Shown here in pieces: positions 9,605 through 20,955 of a DNA stretch of 64,000 bases. The translations under genes and the position numbers were made by a program. The notes beneath the pieces were generated by a model that worked only from the letters and a program-made list of their open reading frames with translations, did not search any database and was not told where the DNA came from. How positions within the stretch are numbered: the stretch's first letter is position 1; each line of letters opens with the position of its first letter. This DNA comes from Ovis canadensis (taxonomy: Eukaryota; Chordata; Mammalia; Artiodactyla; Bovidae), in NCBI RefSeq assembly GCF_042477335.2, contig NC_091251.1, forward strand, positions 86,133,501 to 86,197,500. Direction: 5' to 3'.

Positions 9605-12600
9605 CTCAAGGAGCTTGGGCAAGATGGCAGAGTAGGAAGATCCTGATTTCACCTCCTCTCACAGGCACACCAAAATTACAACTATTTACAGAGCAACTAT
9701 GATGAGAAAGACCAGAATCTAGCAGAAGAGATCATCTACAACTGACAGGGCAAGTAAGAAGGGGGGCAGAGCTGCAGTATAGTCAAAACCCATCTAGTCA
9801 GAACCCATACCCCTGAGTGGGCAACACACAAGCAGGAGGATAGTTACAATTCCAGAGGTTCTCCACATGAAGCAACAGGTCTGAGTTCCCACATCAGGCT
9901 CCCCAGCCTCAGGGATCCTGCACCAGGAAGACAAGCCTCCAGAATGTTTGGCTTTGAATACCAGCAGGGCTTACTTTCCTGGGACCCAGAGAGCAATGGG
10001 AAACAGGGACTCCACTTTTAAAGAGCACAAACAAAAACCTCACACACTCTGAACCCAAGGTAGAGGCAGTAATGTGAAAGCAGACTGGGTCAAACCCACC
10101 TGTTGATCTTGGAGAACCTCCCAGAGACACAGGAGGCAACTGGAGTCCCCCTGGGGACATAAGACACTGGCGGCAGTCATCACTTAGCTCATTCTCCTGT
10201 GTGGACACTGGTGCTGGCCAGCAACATTTGGAATCCTCCCTCTAGCATAGTAGCACTGGGGACCTAGCCCGCCTACCAGGCTGTCTGCACCAGTACTGAG
10301 CCAAGCAATTGGATGGGCAGGGATGCAGCCCCGCCCACCAGTAGGCAGGCTGCCTTAAATCCCCCTGAAACCACAGCTCTGAACATGGGCCCTGTTCACC
10401 AGAGGGCCCAGGACCCAGCTCATATACCAGTGGACCAGGCATCAGCCTCAAACCCCACTGGGCCTCAGCCCCATCCATCAGTAACACACCAATTCTGCAA
10501 CCGCCAGGTCTTATAGTCAGAGACTCCGGGAGCTGGCTCAGCCTACCAGAAGGCCAGCATTAGACCAGGGACCAACTTCACTTATCAGTGGGCAGGCACA
10601 AGCCCAAGACCACCACAGCCCCACAGCCTGCCTTACCAGGACCCATTCAACATGCCAGCAGGCTGGCAAAAACCCTAGGACCCCCAAAGCCCTGATCTTG
10701 CCCACCACTAGGCCAACACCAGCTCTGGCAAACCTTGGGTCCATCAGCCAGTGGCCACAGCCACTAGTGGGTTAATACCAGCTAACATCAGCTTCAGGAC
10801 CCTTAGGGCCCTGCAGCCAGAGGATCTTGGAACCTGGACCCACCTACCAGCGGGCAAACACTAGCTCTGAAATATCTTAAACTCCTCAGCCTATCACCCC
10901 AGGATCCTGCATACTCACCACAAGGCGAGCACTAGCATTAAACACCCAGAAACCTGCAGTCAGCCATGACAGGAACTGGCCCACCCACCAGCAGGCCAAC
11001 ACTGGATTCAGGAACCCTGATCCTATAACCCCTCACCCCAGAACCCAGCTCTGCCTTCCAGTGAGCCCACACTAGTTGTAGGAACCCCTGGGGTTCCATA
11101 GCAAGCTACCTTGTGACCTGGTCCCACCCACCAACCAATGGCCATCAAGGCTCCACATAAGGTAAGGCCTGGCAACCAACCAGGCTGGGGGGCCAGTCAT
11201 GCCTACCAGATTGCCCACAGCAGTCAGCCCACCACAAAAGAAGGACCCATGCAGCCTACACAGGGGATACTCCTAAAGCAAACAGCCCTGGTAACCAGAG
11301 GGAAATGAGTTGCTGACATGCACAGGACATCTCTTACCACTTCTCCAAGGTCAGGAAACATAATCAACCTATCAGATACATAGAAATAAAAACAGCATAT
11401 CAGACAAAATGAGGTGACAGAGAAACATGTTGCACATGAAGAAATAAGATAAACCCCCCAAAGAACTAATTAAAAAGTGGAGACAGGCAATCTACACAGT
11501 AGAGAGTTCAAGGCAATGATGGTAAAGATAATCAAAGAACCCTGGAGAAGAATGGATGAACAGAGTGAGAAGTTTTTAACAAATAGTTAGAAATATTAAC
11601 AATAAAAAATTTTAATAATAGTTAAATATAAATATAAAGAAGAACCAAAAATAGATGAAGAATATAATAAATGAATTTTTCTTAAAAAAAAAAACTAGAA
11701 AGAATCAACAGTAGATTAAATGATACAGAGAAATGAACCAGCAAGCTGGAAGGAAGATAAGAATAGTGGAACTCACTGAAGCTGAACAATGACAGAAGAG
11801 AATAAAAAGAAATGAGAACAGTTTAAGAGACCTCTGAGACAACATCAAGGGTACCAACACTCACATTACAGGGGTCCCAGAAGGAGAAGAGAGAAAGGAA
11901 CTGAAAATATATCCTTATTTGAAGACACAATACCTGAAAACTTCCCTAACCTGGAAAGAAAACAGACAGAATGCTCCAAAATGGATCAATCCAAAGAAGA
12001 CCACACCAAGATACACTGTAATTAAAAAAGCAAAAATTAAAGATAAAGAGAATAATAAAAAGCAGCAAGGGAAAAGCAACAAGTTACATACAAGGGAACT
12101 CCCAAAGGCTATCAGCTGACTACTCAGCAGAAATTTTGCAGGTCAGAGGGAGTGGCATGATATATGCAAAATGCTGAAAGGGAAAAATTTACAACCAAGA
12201 AATTTCATTCAGATTTCAAGGAGAGATCAAAAGTTTTACAGATAAGCAAAAGCTGAAAGAGTTCAGCACCACCAAACCAGCTTTACAAGAAATGTTAAAG
12301 GGACGTCTCTAAGCAAAAACGAAAAGGCCAGAACTAGAAACATGAAAGGTACAAAAGGAAAAAGCTCACTGGTAATGGCAAAAACACAGTAATTGTAGTA
12401 AATCAACCACATACAAAGTTGGTAGGAAGATTAAAATGCAAAAGTAGTGTGAAAGTACAAAAGACCCTGAATAGCCAAGCAATCCTGAGAAAGAACAGAG
12501 CTGAAGGTATCACATTACTTGACTTCAGACTATACTATACAAAGTTACAGTAATCAAAACAGTATGATACTGGCACAGAAACACACATATAGATCAAGGG

Positions 12601-13021
12601 AACACAATAGACAGCCCAGAAATAAACCCACTCATTTATGGTCAATATACAACAAAGAAGGCAAGATTACGCAACAGGGTAATAAGTAGTGCTGGGAAAA
12701 CTGAACAGCTACATGTAAAATATTGAAATTAGAATATTTTCTCATACCAGATACAAAAATAAACTCAGAACAGATTAAACATCTAAAATGTAAGACTAGA
12801 ATTCATAAAACTAGAAGAAAACATAGGAAGAATACTCTTTGACATAAAACATAGTAATACCTTTTTGGATCAGTCTCCTAAGACAAAGGAAACAAAAGCC
12901 GAAATAAACAAATGAGACCTTGTTAAACTTAAAAGGTTTTGCAAAGCAAAGGAAACCATCAACAAATCAAAAAGATGACCTACAGATTGGAGAAAGTATT
13001 TGCAAATGATACAGTCATAGT
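9605..13021 (+). mobile_element. L1 element: 5'UTR, ORF1 remnant and partial ORF2
   Basis: It begins 'gagcttgggcaagatggcagagtagga', a typical L1 5' start. The 5'UTR includes a GC-rich degenerate repeat block (10240-11290). From 11300 to 12310 ORF1-like sequence remains ('caaaccagctttacaagaaatg' is the familiar ORF1 3' part) but is full of stops. At about 12470 it jumps to the 3' half of ORF2 ('agccaagcaatcctgagaaagaa', 'ggtcaatatacaacaaag'), so most of ORF2, including its endonuclease and RT core, is deleted. The 3' end is missing after about 13021. Confidence 0.8.
10240..11290 (+). repeat. Degenerate tandem units in the L1 5'UTR
   Basis: The block is unusually GC-rich for its surroundings and repeats a theme of roughly 60-70 bases: a 'ccaccagcaggc(c)aaca' core, then 'agctctg/ggacccc' and 'cccagcc'. 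Copies are heavily diverged. It behaves as the internally repetitive promoter region of an L1 rather than as a gene. Confidence 0.6.
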
Positions 13022-14872
13022 CTCTGTCCTCTTAGGTATTAAATAATGAACCGGTGAGAACTGCATGAGGGTTCTGAAAGCCCTTATTAAAAGCAGAATG
13101 CAAGGAAAAAATATTGGGAAAACCCCAATACAACTCAAACAAGCAAACAAAAAGATTCTACTTTACTAAGAAGGGCATTGCCCTGTTTTTAAAAGCAAAA
13201 CAAAACAGAAAAACTCTTTGAAGTTCTGATTTAGCATGCAATACCAAAGTCACATACCAGGATCCTGAGTCCACACTTTGAATACAAGTTCCTTACTAGG
13301 AAATGAAATCTGGGTAAAAAGCCCAGGAGTTTAAGTTATTTCCAATTTTTTCTTCCAAATAAAACTCAACTGCAGGTATAGATTATTCCTATCACATTAC
13401 CTACCTTACTACTTGTAAGACCTGGACACATTGTATAGATTATAAACTTCAAAGTTCTGATTTATCCAAACAGCTCATGTGTTTTCTTGGCAAGTAGAAT
13501 TTTTCTTGGCAATCAATCAAAAGAACCCTATCCAAGAAGTCAATCAGGTAATTCTTGCAAACTATTTATTCAGCGTATTAAGATGACTGAGGGAATGAAA
13601 TACAAAACACACAGCTTACCACCTAATTAGGGAGAGCAAACCAACACCCATGAAAAGCAACAACAACCGGTGCAATGTAAGAGCTTTGCCTGTATTATTC
13701 ATACATCATCCCCAGGACATAGTATAAAACATATGCTCAATAAATGCAGTTAAACAGATGCTGTTTTAGTCATCTTGGTCACTCCAGCATCTAGCACGTT
13801 CCCAGGAGAAGGTCTACTGAATGAATGAATGACCGGGTGCAGTACACATAAATATGTCTTGCATGACTTAGGATAAGAAGACAGAGATCACCGAGGACTA
13901 ATCTAGAAATATTTCAAGACAAAGTCTTGAACCACGAAATCTCAGAACTAGAAGAGATCTTATTATAGCATTAGCAGGATCACATAATCTGGTTACTCCC
14001 AAGGAAGTTTCTAAAGAAGCCAAAAGCAGCTTTATACCCCCCTAAGGTTAAAAAGATAATTAAACTCTTCTTTAATTATCTAAGAAGTAGTAACTTCTTT
14101 AGAATTGAGGAAATCCACATAAAGGGTGGGGATTAGAGAACCCTAATAATAACCACCTATCTACTCAAGTATTCTTCTCACTCACTCCCCCAACTCCTCC
14201 CCCACATTCAAAAGACTAGGCAAGGGAGGCTGGGTCCATGGAGCTGGCGTGTCTCCAAACAGTCTCTGTCAAAGTCTGGAGGAGTATTTTTGGCTGAGAA
14301 TTTAACTCCTCACATCCTTTTACACCAGCTTTACAATCATTCTGTAACCTGGTTCATAAAAGCTGAGAATCAACAGTCTATATACCCTCTTACACTTTAC
14401 AGAGTTCCCCAGAGAAACTCGTCCCTTCACAGCAACATTTACTGACCACCTTAAGCCATCCTGCTGCACTTGGCAGAAACTCAGCTGGGAGCATAGAGGA
14501 CATAGCCCCTGCTTCCCAAGGGATCACTGGGTGGGACAGAAAAGTATCACAAAGTACAAAACTGTGGGAATATCAGACATAAAAAAGTATATGCTCTAGA
14601 AGTCTGAAAGAAGAAATTACAATTTTGAATAAAGTCTGGTAAGGCGTTCAAGAAAAGGTAATGTTTCATTCATTTATTTATTCAACAATTATTTACTACG
14701 TATGTACTGTGTACCAGGCACTGCATGGGCACAACACTGAATATTTGCCGTAGATCTTGAAAGACTAAAGTAGGGAGTTTACTAAATAAAGAGGAATATG
14801 GGATGGAGAAAGATTTCTCAGTCAAGAAAAAAGCACACAGAGTTATGAAGCAGGAAAAGGGTATGACAGATT
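13022..14872. other. Intronic sequence with an L2-like stretch
   Basis: Mostly unassigned. At about 13690-13835 there is a probable L2 3' end ('ccccaggacatagtata', 'tgctcaataaatg', then 'gaatgaatgaatga'). At 14660-14740 'tatttactacgtatgtactgtgtaccaggcactgc' looks like another old interspersed repeat. Confidence 0.4.
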
Positions 14873-14887
14873 GAGATGCAGGTGAGA

Positions 14888-14949
14888 TGTTTGGGAACGC
14901 ATGTAAGAATTAAAGATTTTAAAATTAAAAAAATAAACAAAAAAAAAAA
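14888..14949 (+). mobile_element. 62-bp retroposed fragment with poly(A) and 15-bp target duplication
   Basis: A short sequence ending in an A-rich tail is bounded by identical gagatgcaggtgaga repeats at 14873-14887 and 14950-14964. This is a minimal LINE-mediated insertion. The body (tgtttgggaacgcatgtaag, then A/T-rich) may be the extreme 3' end of a bovine L1 or of a host transcript. Confidence 0.85.
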
Positions 14950-15324
14950 GAGATGCAGGTGAGAATATTCAGCATAGATTTAAACACTGATGAGGTATTC
15001 AGCATATCCAGAAAGATGTGTGCTAAAGAATAGAGGACCAACTTTAAATAAATGTCTTAAATATTTAGACTTTATCCTTTATGGACAATAATAAACAGAC
15101 ATTTGTGAAGAGGGAGGTTACATGATCACCGTGGAGTTTTTAGAAAAAGATCTCTTGTGGAGGACAGACAGTTGTAAGCAGAGCAAACAGACAGTGACTT
15201 GCCCAATGTCAACCAGTTCATTACTGGTAAAATGGACTAAAACCCAGGTTCTCTTGTTCCTATCCCAACAAGCTTGGGATTATAAAGCAGGAAGAAAAGC
15301 ACAAGCAGTGAAAGAGAAAAACAA

Positions 15325-16262
15325 ATAAGTGGGACTTCATCAAGATAAAAAACTTTTCTGCTTCAAAGGACACCATCAAAAAAGTGAAAGACAACCCACA
15401 GTACAGGAAAAAATATTTGATAAGAAACTTGTGCTCAGAATATTACAGCAAGTCTCACAACTCAATAACCAAAGAAACAAAAATAGGCAAACGATTTGAA
15501 CAAAAATGTCTCCAAAGAAGATATACTAATGACCAAAAAGCACATGAAAAGATGCTCAACATCACAAGCCATCAGAAAAATGCCTATCACACCCAACAGG
15601 ATGGCCCTAATCAAAAAGACAAAGAGTAACAAGTGTTGGCATGGATATAGAAAAATCAGATCCCTTATACATCACTAACAGAAATGCAAAATGGCACACC
15701 CCTGTGAAGAAGTTTGGCGACTCCTCGAAAGTTAAACACAGAATTACTACTACACCTAAAGTATTTACCCAAGAAAACTTGAGAACATGTCCTCACAAAA
15801 ACATAACATTATCCATAAAAGTCAAAAAATGGGAACAACTCAAATGTTCATCAAGTGACAAGTGGATAAGTAAAATGTGTTACAATGGAACATGATTGAC
15901 CATAGAAAGGAATGAAGCAATGATACATGTCACAACATCATGAACTTTGGAAACCTGCTAAGTGAAAGAAGTCAGTCACAAAGGACCACATAATGTATGA
16001 TTCCACTTACATGAATAGAAAAAGCAAACCTATGCACAGAAAATGGATTACGGTTGCCAAGAATTAGGGGTGGCAGGGGTGGGGGCAAGGAGAATGAGTA
16101 ACTGGTAATAGGCACAGATTCTTTCAGGAGGAATAAAAATTTCCAAAATTAGAGGGTGGCAATGGTTGCACAACTCTGTGAATGTACTAAACACTGAACT
16201 GAACACTGTAAATGGGAGAATTGTATAATACATAAATTATACCTCAAAAAAGGTGCTTGAAA
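15325..16262 (+). mobile_element. L1M ORF2 3' end and 3'UTR
   Basis: Decayed ORF2 text is readable ('gtgggacttcatcaagataaaa', 'gcacatgaaaagatgctcaacatcac', 'ccacttacatgaatag'), ending 'gtataatacataaattatacctcaaaaaaggtg'. It overlaps in element coordinates with the 12.9-13.0 kb segment, so it is a second L1 and not its continuation. Confidence 0.85.
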
Positions 16263-17250
16263 AAAGCAATAAGAGGTTGGATATTTTAAGCCAAGGGAAG
16301 AGGGAAAAAAGATGGGGAAGCAGTAAGCACTAGAGCATGGTCAATGAACTTTCAAAGATCCCAAGAAAAGAATTTGGGGCCTACAAGGTCTGGAAGAAGA
16401 GTAACGAAGGCCTGCCTGCTGAGGGTGAAGCCCTCCTAAAGCCCCTTGGTCCTCACATTCCAAATGCCCTATTTGTTAATTACCTTGCTCCTGGATTGAT
16501 CCAAGGAGGGCAGTGTGAGTGTCTTCCAGAAGCCATAGGATAAACATGGCACATCTCCCTGGAACCATAAACTTTACTAAAAACACCCATTTTGAGAAGT
16601 AAAAGAAGCGAAGATCCTACGCAACGCAAAAATCTCTGAATTTTTAAAGTAAAAAACAAAACTTCAAAGAAATTGCAGGATTGTGGCAAGGGTAATTCTC
16701 TTATGGCTAGGTACCTGAGTGGACACACTCAAGCATGATCCTTACACCATTGGTCTCATGCCAATAGGAGAGCCTTACTTTGTACCATCCCTCCTAGTAG
16801 AGGCCTTGCTTGAGTGGCTCCTAAGTGTCTTTCGAATCCAATGCAACTGCCAGATTGAAGCCTGCAAGTCCTTACTGCACTCCCTGCCTTCCCACCCCTG
16901 TCCCCTACACACCGCTCACACACCAGTGTCCTCCTCCTGCTCTGTAGCTCTGTCCCCACTATCATGCGCGTGTTCTTCTCTCTTCAGAGCCACTTTGCAC
17001 ACATCAAAGGCCCTGCCCATTCCTTGCTAAACCACTGGCTACCCACCCCGGCCACAGGCCTTGTGAATGCTGTGACCACGCCCCCTCCCGCCCTCTCCCT
17101 GTCGCCCCTCACCCTGTCCCTCTCACAGACTAACTGCACATATTCAATATTTTCATAGGGCCCTAAACGTTACAAAAGACTATAGCCTGCTGCCCATTTC
17201 TGAACCCTTCTGATACCATCACTTGTCTAGATACTTGAGAAAGTATGCCT
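16263..17250. other. Unassigned intronic sequence with a C-rich patch
   Basis: At 16860-17130 the sequence is C/T-rich (cgccccctcccgccctctcc). No splice-bounded exon or repeat was recognised, and open frames here are not supported. Confidence 0.45.
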
Positions 17251-17765
17251 TCTCTATAAATTAGCTAGTACTTGATGAGTATATATTATGTGCCTTTTCT
17301 AGTATTAAGTCTTTTGCATATATTAACTTCATTTATTCCTTACAACAAGTCTAAAATACAATTTCTATGTGCACCCTCCTTTTTATTGCAAAGGAAACTG
17401 AGATGTAGATTATTAAGATTAGTGATCTTAATAACTTAAGGTCACTCCAATGTGTGCGTGTGTGCTAAGTCGCTTCAGCTGTGTCCGACTCTGTGAGACC
17501 CTATGGGCTGTAGCTCATCAGGCTCCTCTGTCCGTGGGGATTCTCTGGGCAAGAGTACTGCAGTGGGTTGCCATGCCCTCCTCCAGGAAATCTTTCTGAC
17601 CCAGGGACTGAACGCACGTCTCTTAGGTCTCCTGCATTGGCAGGCGGGTTCTTTACCACTAGCGCCACCTGGGAAGCCCAAGATCACTCCAACAGTAAAT
17701 GGCAAAAACTAGACTAAAACTGTAGCCTGTCTCCAAAGTGCATGTTCTTCATCCTGGCCATTCCA
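17250..17765 (-). mobile_element. MIR-like segment split by a Bov-tA SINE
   Basis: The antisense MIR pattern 'tattaacttcatttattccttacaac', 'aaaggaaactgagatgtaga' continues after the SINE as 'agatcactccaacagtaaatggcaaaaactag'. Confidence 0.55.
17451..17679 (-). mobile_element. Bov-tA SINE with target duplication
   Basis: Antisense copy ending in the tRNA head (cctgcattggcaggcgggttctttaccac then gggaagccc). Flanks aaggtcactccaa (17438-17450) and aagatcactccaa (17680-17692) differ at one base. Confidence 0.92.
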
Positions 17766-18699
17766 TCGTAAGAAGCCACAGTGAAGAAAAGGTCCCCAGT
17801 CCCTGCTGCCATTATGAGCACTCTCTTTTCACTAAATTATTTAAAACCCCATCTTGTTTTGTTTGCCAGCTTCCTAACTCAAACAGCTTTGGGGCAACAG
17901 AAATTAATATATACCCACCCACCTTCTAGGATGGGAGAAGATGTTTCCACAGAGGACTACCTGAATGGCCAGAAAGAAGGAAGGTGAAGCAGTGAAACCT
18001 CCTGTCTCAACTTTTCCTCTTCCACATTCCCACTGAAGATTGTGATTACAATCAAATACAAGTCAGTCCATACCTGCACCCTTTCAGGTCTTCATAAATT
18101 AAGAACACTCTATATAAAAATCAATGATATTTTCAAATCAAAGCTTTCAGGAAATTTATGAGTGCTCAGGTTCTTTAGGTCAGCCTTCAAATTCTGAGTC
18201 AAATAACTCTCACAAAGACTTTGCTGCTTACCAGTCTTAGCTTTTTCTGTAGCCCTGTTGTGAATGGTAAATATTTCCATTATGGCTGCTCGCACAGCCC
18301 ATTATGTCTCAGTTATATATTAGTGTATCATACGCACTATAATTTAAGAATCATATAATTGTCTTTATTTTTAAGTATTCTGTAATTCAGAGGTTTCACT
18401 AAGCCAGATGCCCTTCCTCCTACTCAGCCCCGTCCCATCTCATTATTCCAAATTAGAGGTTTGACTCTATGTTACAAACAAATACCTGCAGATGGTAAAC
18501 TCCTGTGGACTAACTGAACTCAGATTCAAAGCCTAGAGGCGGCTACAGGAAAGCCATTTGAGACAAATTACACTCGAAGGACAGCAACCCTATGCCCGGG
18601 TCAGCTAAAGTGCAGGGGAAGTGTGGCTCAGTAGGACCTGAATTTGGTACACAGTCCTAACAGAAGGGGGGTTGGGGGTGGAAGGAATTCCCAGCGTGC
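17766..18699. other. Unassigned intronic sequence
   Basis: No gene or repeat recognised. Confidence 0.5.
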
Positions 18700-18826
18700 A
18701 AGAAGAAGGGATTACCTGGACAAGGAAGTGGCAACCCACCCCAACATTCTTGCCTGGGAAATCCCATGGACCGGGGAGGCCAGGCCATGGGGTCACAAAG
18801 AGTGGGACACGGCTGAGCGCACACAC
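18700..18826 (+). mobile_element. Partial Bov-tA/Bov-A SINE body
   Basis: Contains 'gtggcaacccaccccaacattcttgcctggg' in pieces and 'ggggtcacaaagagtgggacacggctgagcg'. The tRNA-like head is missing. Confidence 0.88.
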
Positions 18827-19765
18827 ACGGCTCTCTATGCATTTCTACTGGACTTTACAGGTTCCTCAAACTCCTTAGGTCCAAAACAGAATACAACTCT
18901 CCCCAAACTTCTTTCTTGTTTTGTATCCCTCCCAGCTTGGGACTTCGGAATTAACCTAGACTTCTTTCTCATTCTGGGCATCCTGGCAGTCTTCAAGATC
19001 TGTTATGTCTCTTGAGAAGAACTTATGGGCTCTATTTCATTCTCCTGCTTGATTTTCTTAATAAAAATATCGTGTTGTTGATTTTTTGCCATTTTATTTC
19101 CCAGGTTTAAATGTACTGTTTGCAGAAGTAGTACTTTCTTTAGACAATATGAACATATAAAGAAGGTAGTCATTCATCCCACCAGCAAATGATAGTTTAT
19201 ATTATTTCAATGTATTACTTGTATTTGAAAAAACAAACAAAAGTATGGAACTGCTATTTCTTTATTTGTTCTGTCACTTAAGTAGGAGCATTTTTCTTGT
19301 CATTAACAATTCTCAGGAAGTACTGTCATTCTCTGTGAGGTCCTCTGAAGTTTCTGACAAATAACTCTGACAATTATCTTTGGGGGAAAAAAAGGTATTA
19401 ACACCACAACAGCTGAACTTCCCCGTTTAGCCTAGAGAGTTTGCTGTTTGCCACCTTCTGCCAAAAAAAAAAAAAAGAATGAATGAATATTTATGTATTT
19501 ACACAAACCATCAGGATAACACAGAATGATTACCTTCCTGAGTCCATACAGGTATTTATAAAGAAAAATGATCCAAAAATCATTATATTTAGATTGTTTG
19601 AAATTTTTTAAGGGAAACTGAATGACTACTTCATTAAGTATCATTACACTGGTCCAGTTGAGCATCAGGCAAGGGGAGGAGAGAGGCTGCTTCCAGCCCA
19701 GAAACAACGGGGCACAGATGACACTAGGTCTAGTGAACGGCCATCAACAAGGCCCAGTGATGAAT
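18827..19765. other. Unassigned AT-rich intronic sequence
   Basis: Holds an A14 run (19462-19475) and short GAATGAAT repeats. No gene recognised. Confidence 0.5.
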
Positions 19766-20410
19766 ATCACCTAATGGTCATTCCACTGAGGCTCGGGGAG
19801 CATACACCCTGCTCCAGGCACTGTTCCAGTCATTGGGAATAAACACTCAATCTTGGCCCTCAAGGAGTTTACATTCTACCTGGAGGAGAGAGGAAATAAA
19901 CACACGTCAGGTGATGATAAGAGCTGGGGAGTAAAATAATGCCAGCTGGAGATTGGTAGGAAAGAATGCTAGTTTATGTGGGGATATCAGTGAAGGCCTC
20001 TCTGCAAAGAGGATGTAAACAGAGATCCAACAGAAGTGAAGAGAGGAGCCGTGCAGAATATCTGGCAGAGAAAGAGCAAAGATAAAGCCCGAGACAGGAA
20101 CAAGTTTAGTGTATCTGAGAAACAGCCAGAAGGGCAGTGGAGCTGGACAGGGTGAGTGAGAAGAGTGAGGTAAGAAGAGGTCAGAGAAAGGGCTACGTCG
20201 TGCAGTCTTACAGCCACAGTAGGGAGTTTAAATTTTGTTCTGAAAGAGATAAGAAGTGAATAGGTTTTAAACATGATTTGACTCTTATTTCGAAAAGTCT
20301 GCTCTGGCTGTTGTGCAGAATATAGGGGCAAAAGTGGAAGCAGGGGACCTCTTAGGAGACAAAAGGTGATTGTGGTCTGGACTCGGAGGTAGGGCCAGAA
20401 GTGGTGGTAG
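19766..20410 (+). mobile_element. Ancient mammalian interspersed repeat, family unresolved
   Basis: It follows the widespread consensus with 'ctccaggcactgttccag', 'tggccctcaaggagtttacattctacctgg', 'gaaggcctctctgcaaagagg', 'gaaaagtctgctctggctgttgtg'. I know the pattern as a common old repeat but cannot name the family with confidence. No coding capacity. Confidence 0.5.
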
Positions 20411-20479
20411 ATTCCACAACCAAGACCTGAAGTCCTCCGATTATCTTTCACAGACTGCAAAAATGCCACAAATTCTTCT

Positions 20480-20955
20480 CCTCCTTGTATTCATGACACT
20501 GCAATACAACGTTAGAGCTCCTCCCACAAAGGGGTGGAGTCTTTCTCCACCCTTAGGATTTCAGCTTGCTTGTAACTTGCTTTGACCAATAAGATAACAG
20601 CAAAAATAATGTAAGAGATTTGAAAAGTACTGAAGCATTAATGATTACCCTCTCTCACTGCTTCACAGCACCCCACAATCCACCACATAAAGAAAACCAG
20701 GCTAACCTGCTACATGGTGAGAGTCCACACAGCCCAGACACCCCTGCAGCCACAGCCAGTCAATGGTCAGCCAACAATCAGATATCAGCTGACTGCAGGT
20801 GCAAGAGTGAGCCCAACAGAGGCCAGGACCATCATGTAGCTGAACCCGACCCCAGCTGCCAAACCAAAGAATGGTGAGCTAACTAAATGGCTGTTTTAAG
20901 CCACCAAGTTTTGGAATCATTTGTTAAACAGCAAAAGCTAACTGAATACCTTTTG
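20480..20955 (+). mobile_element. MLT1-like solo LTR (ERVL-MaLR)
   Basis: The 3' part has the classic MLT1-type end: 'cagctgaacccgaccccagc', 'aatggtgagct', 'ggctgttttaagccaccaag' and 'gttaaacagcaaaagctaactgaa'. It is an old, solo, noncoding LTR. An 85-codon open frame inside it (20620-20877) has no gene support. Confidence 0.7.

Noticed and set aside
10242..10744. Open frames rich in Pro/Trp/Gly
   Set aside because: They are translations of the repetitive GC-rich L1 5'UTR, open on both strands by composition.
20620..20877. 85-codon open frame as a small gene
   Set aside because: It lies inside an MLT1-like LTR and has no recognisable domain or splice context.
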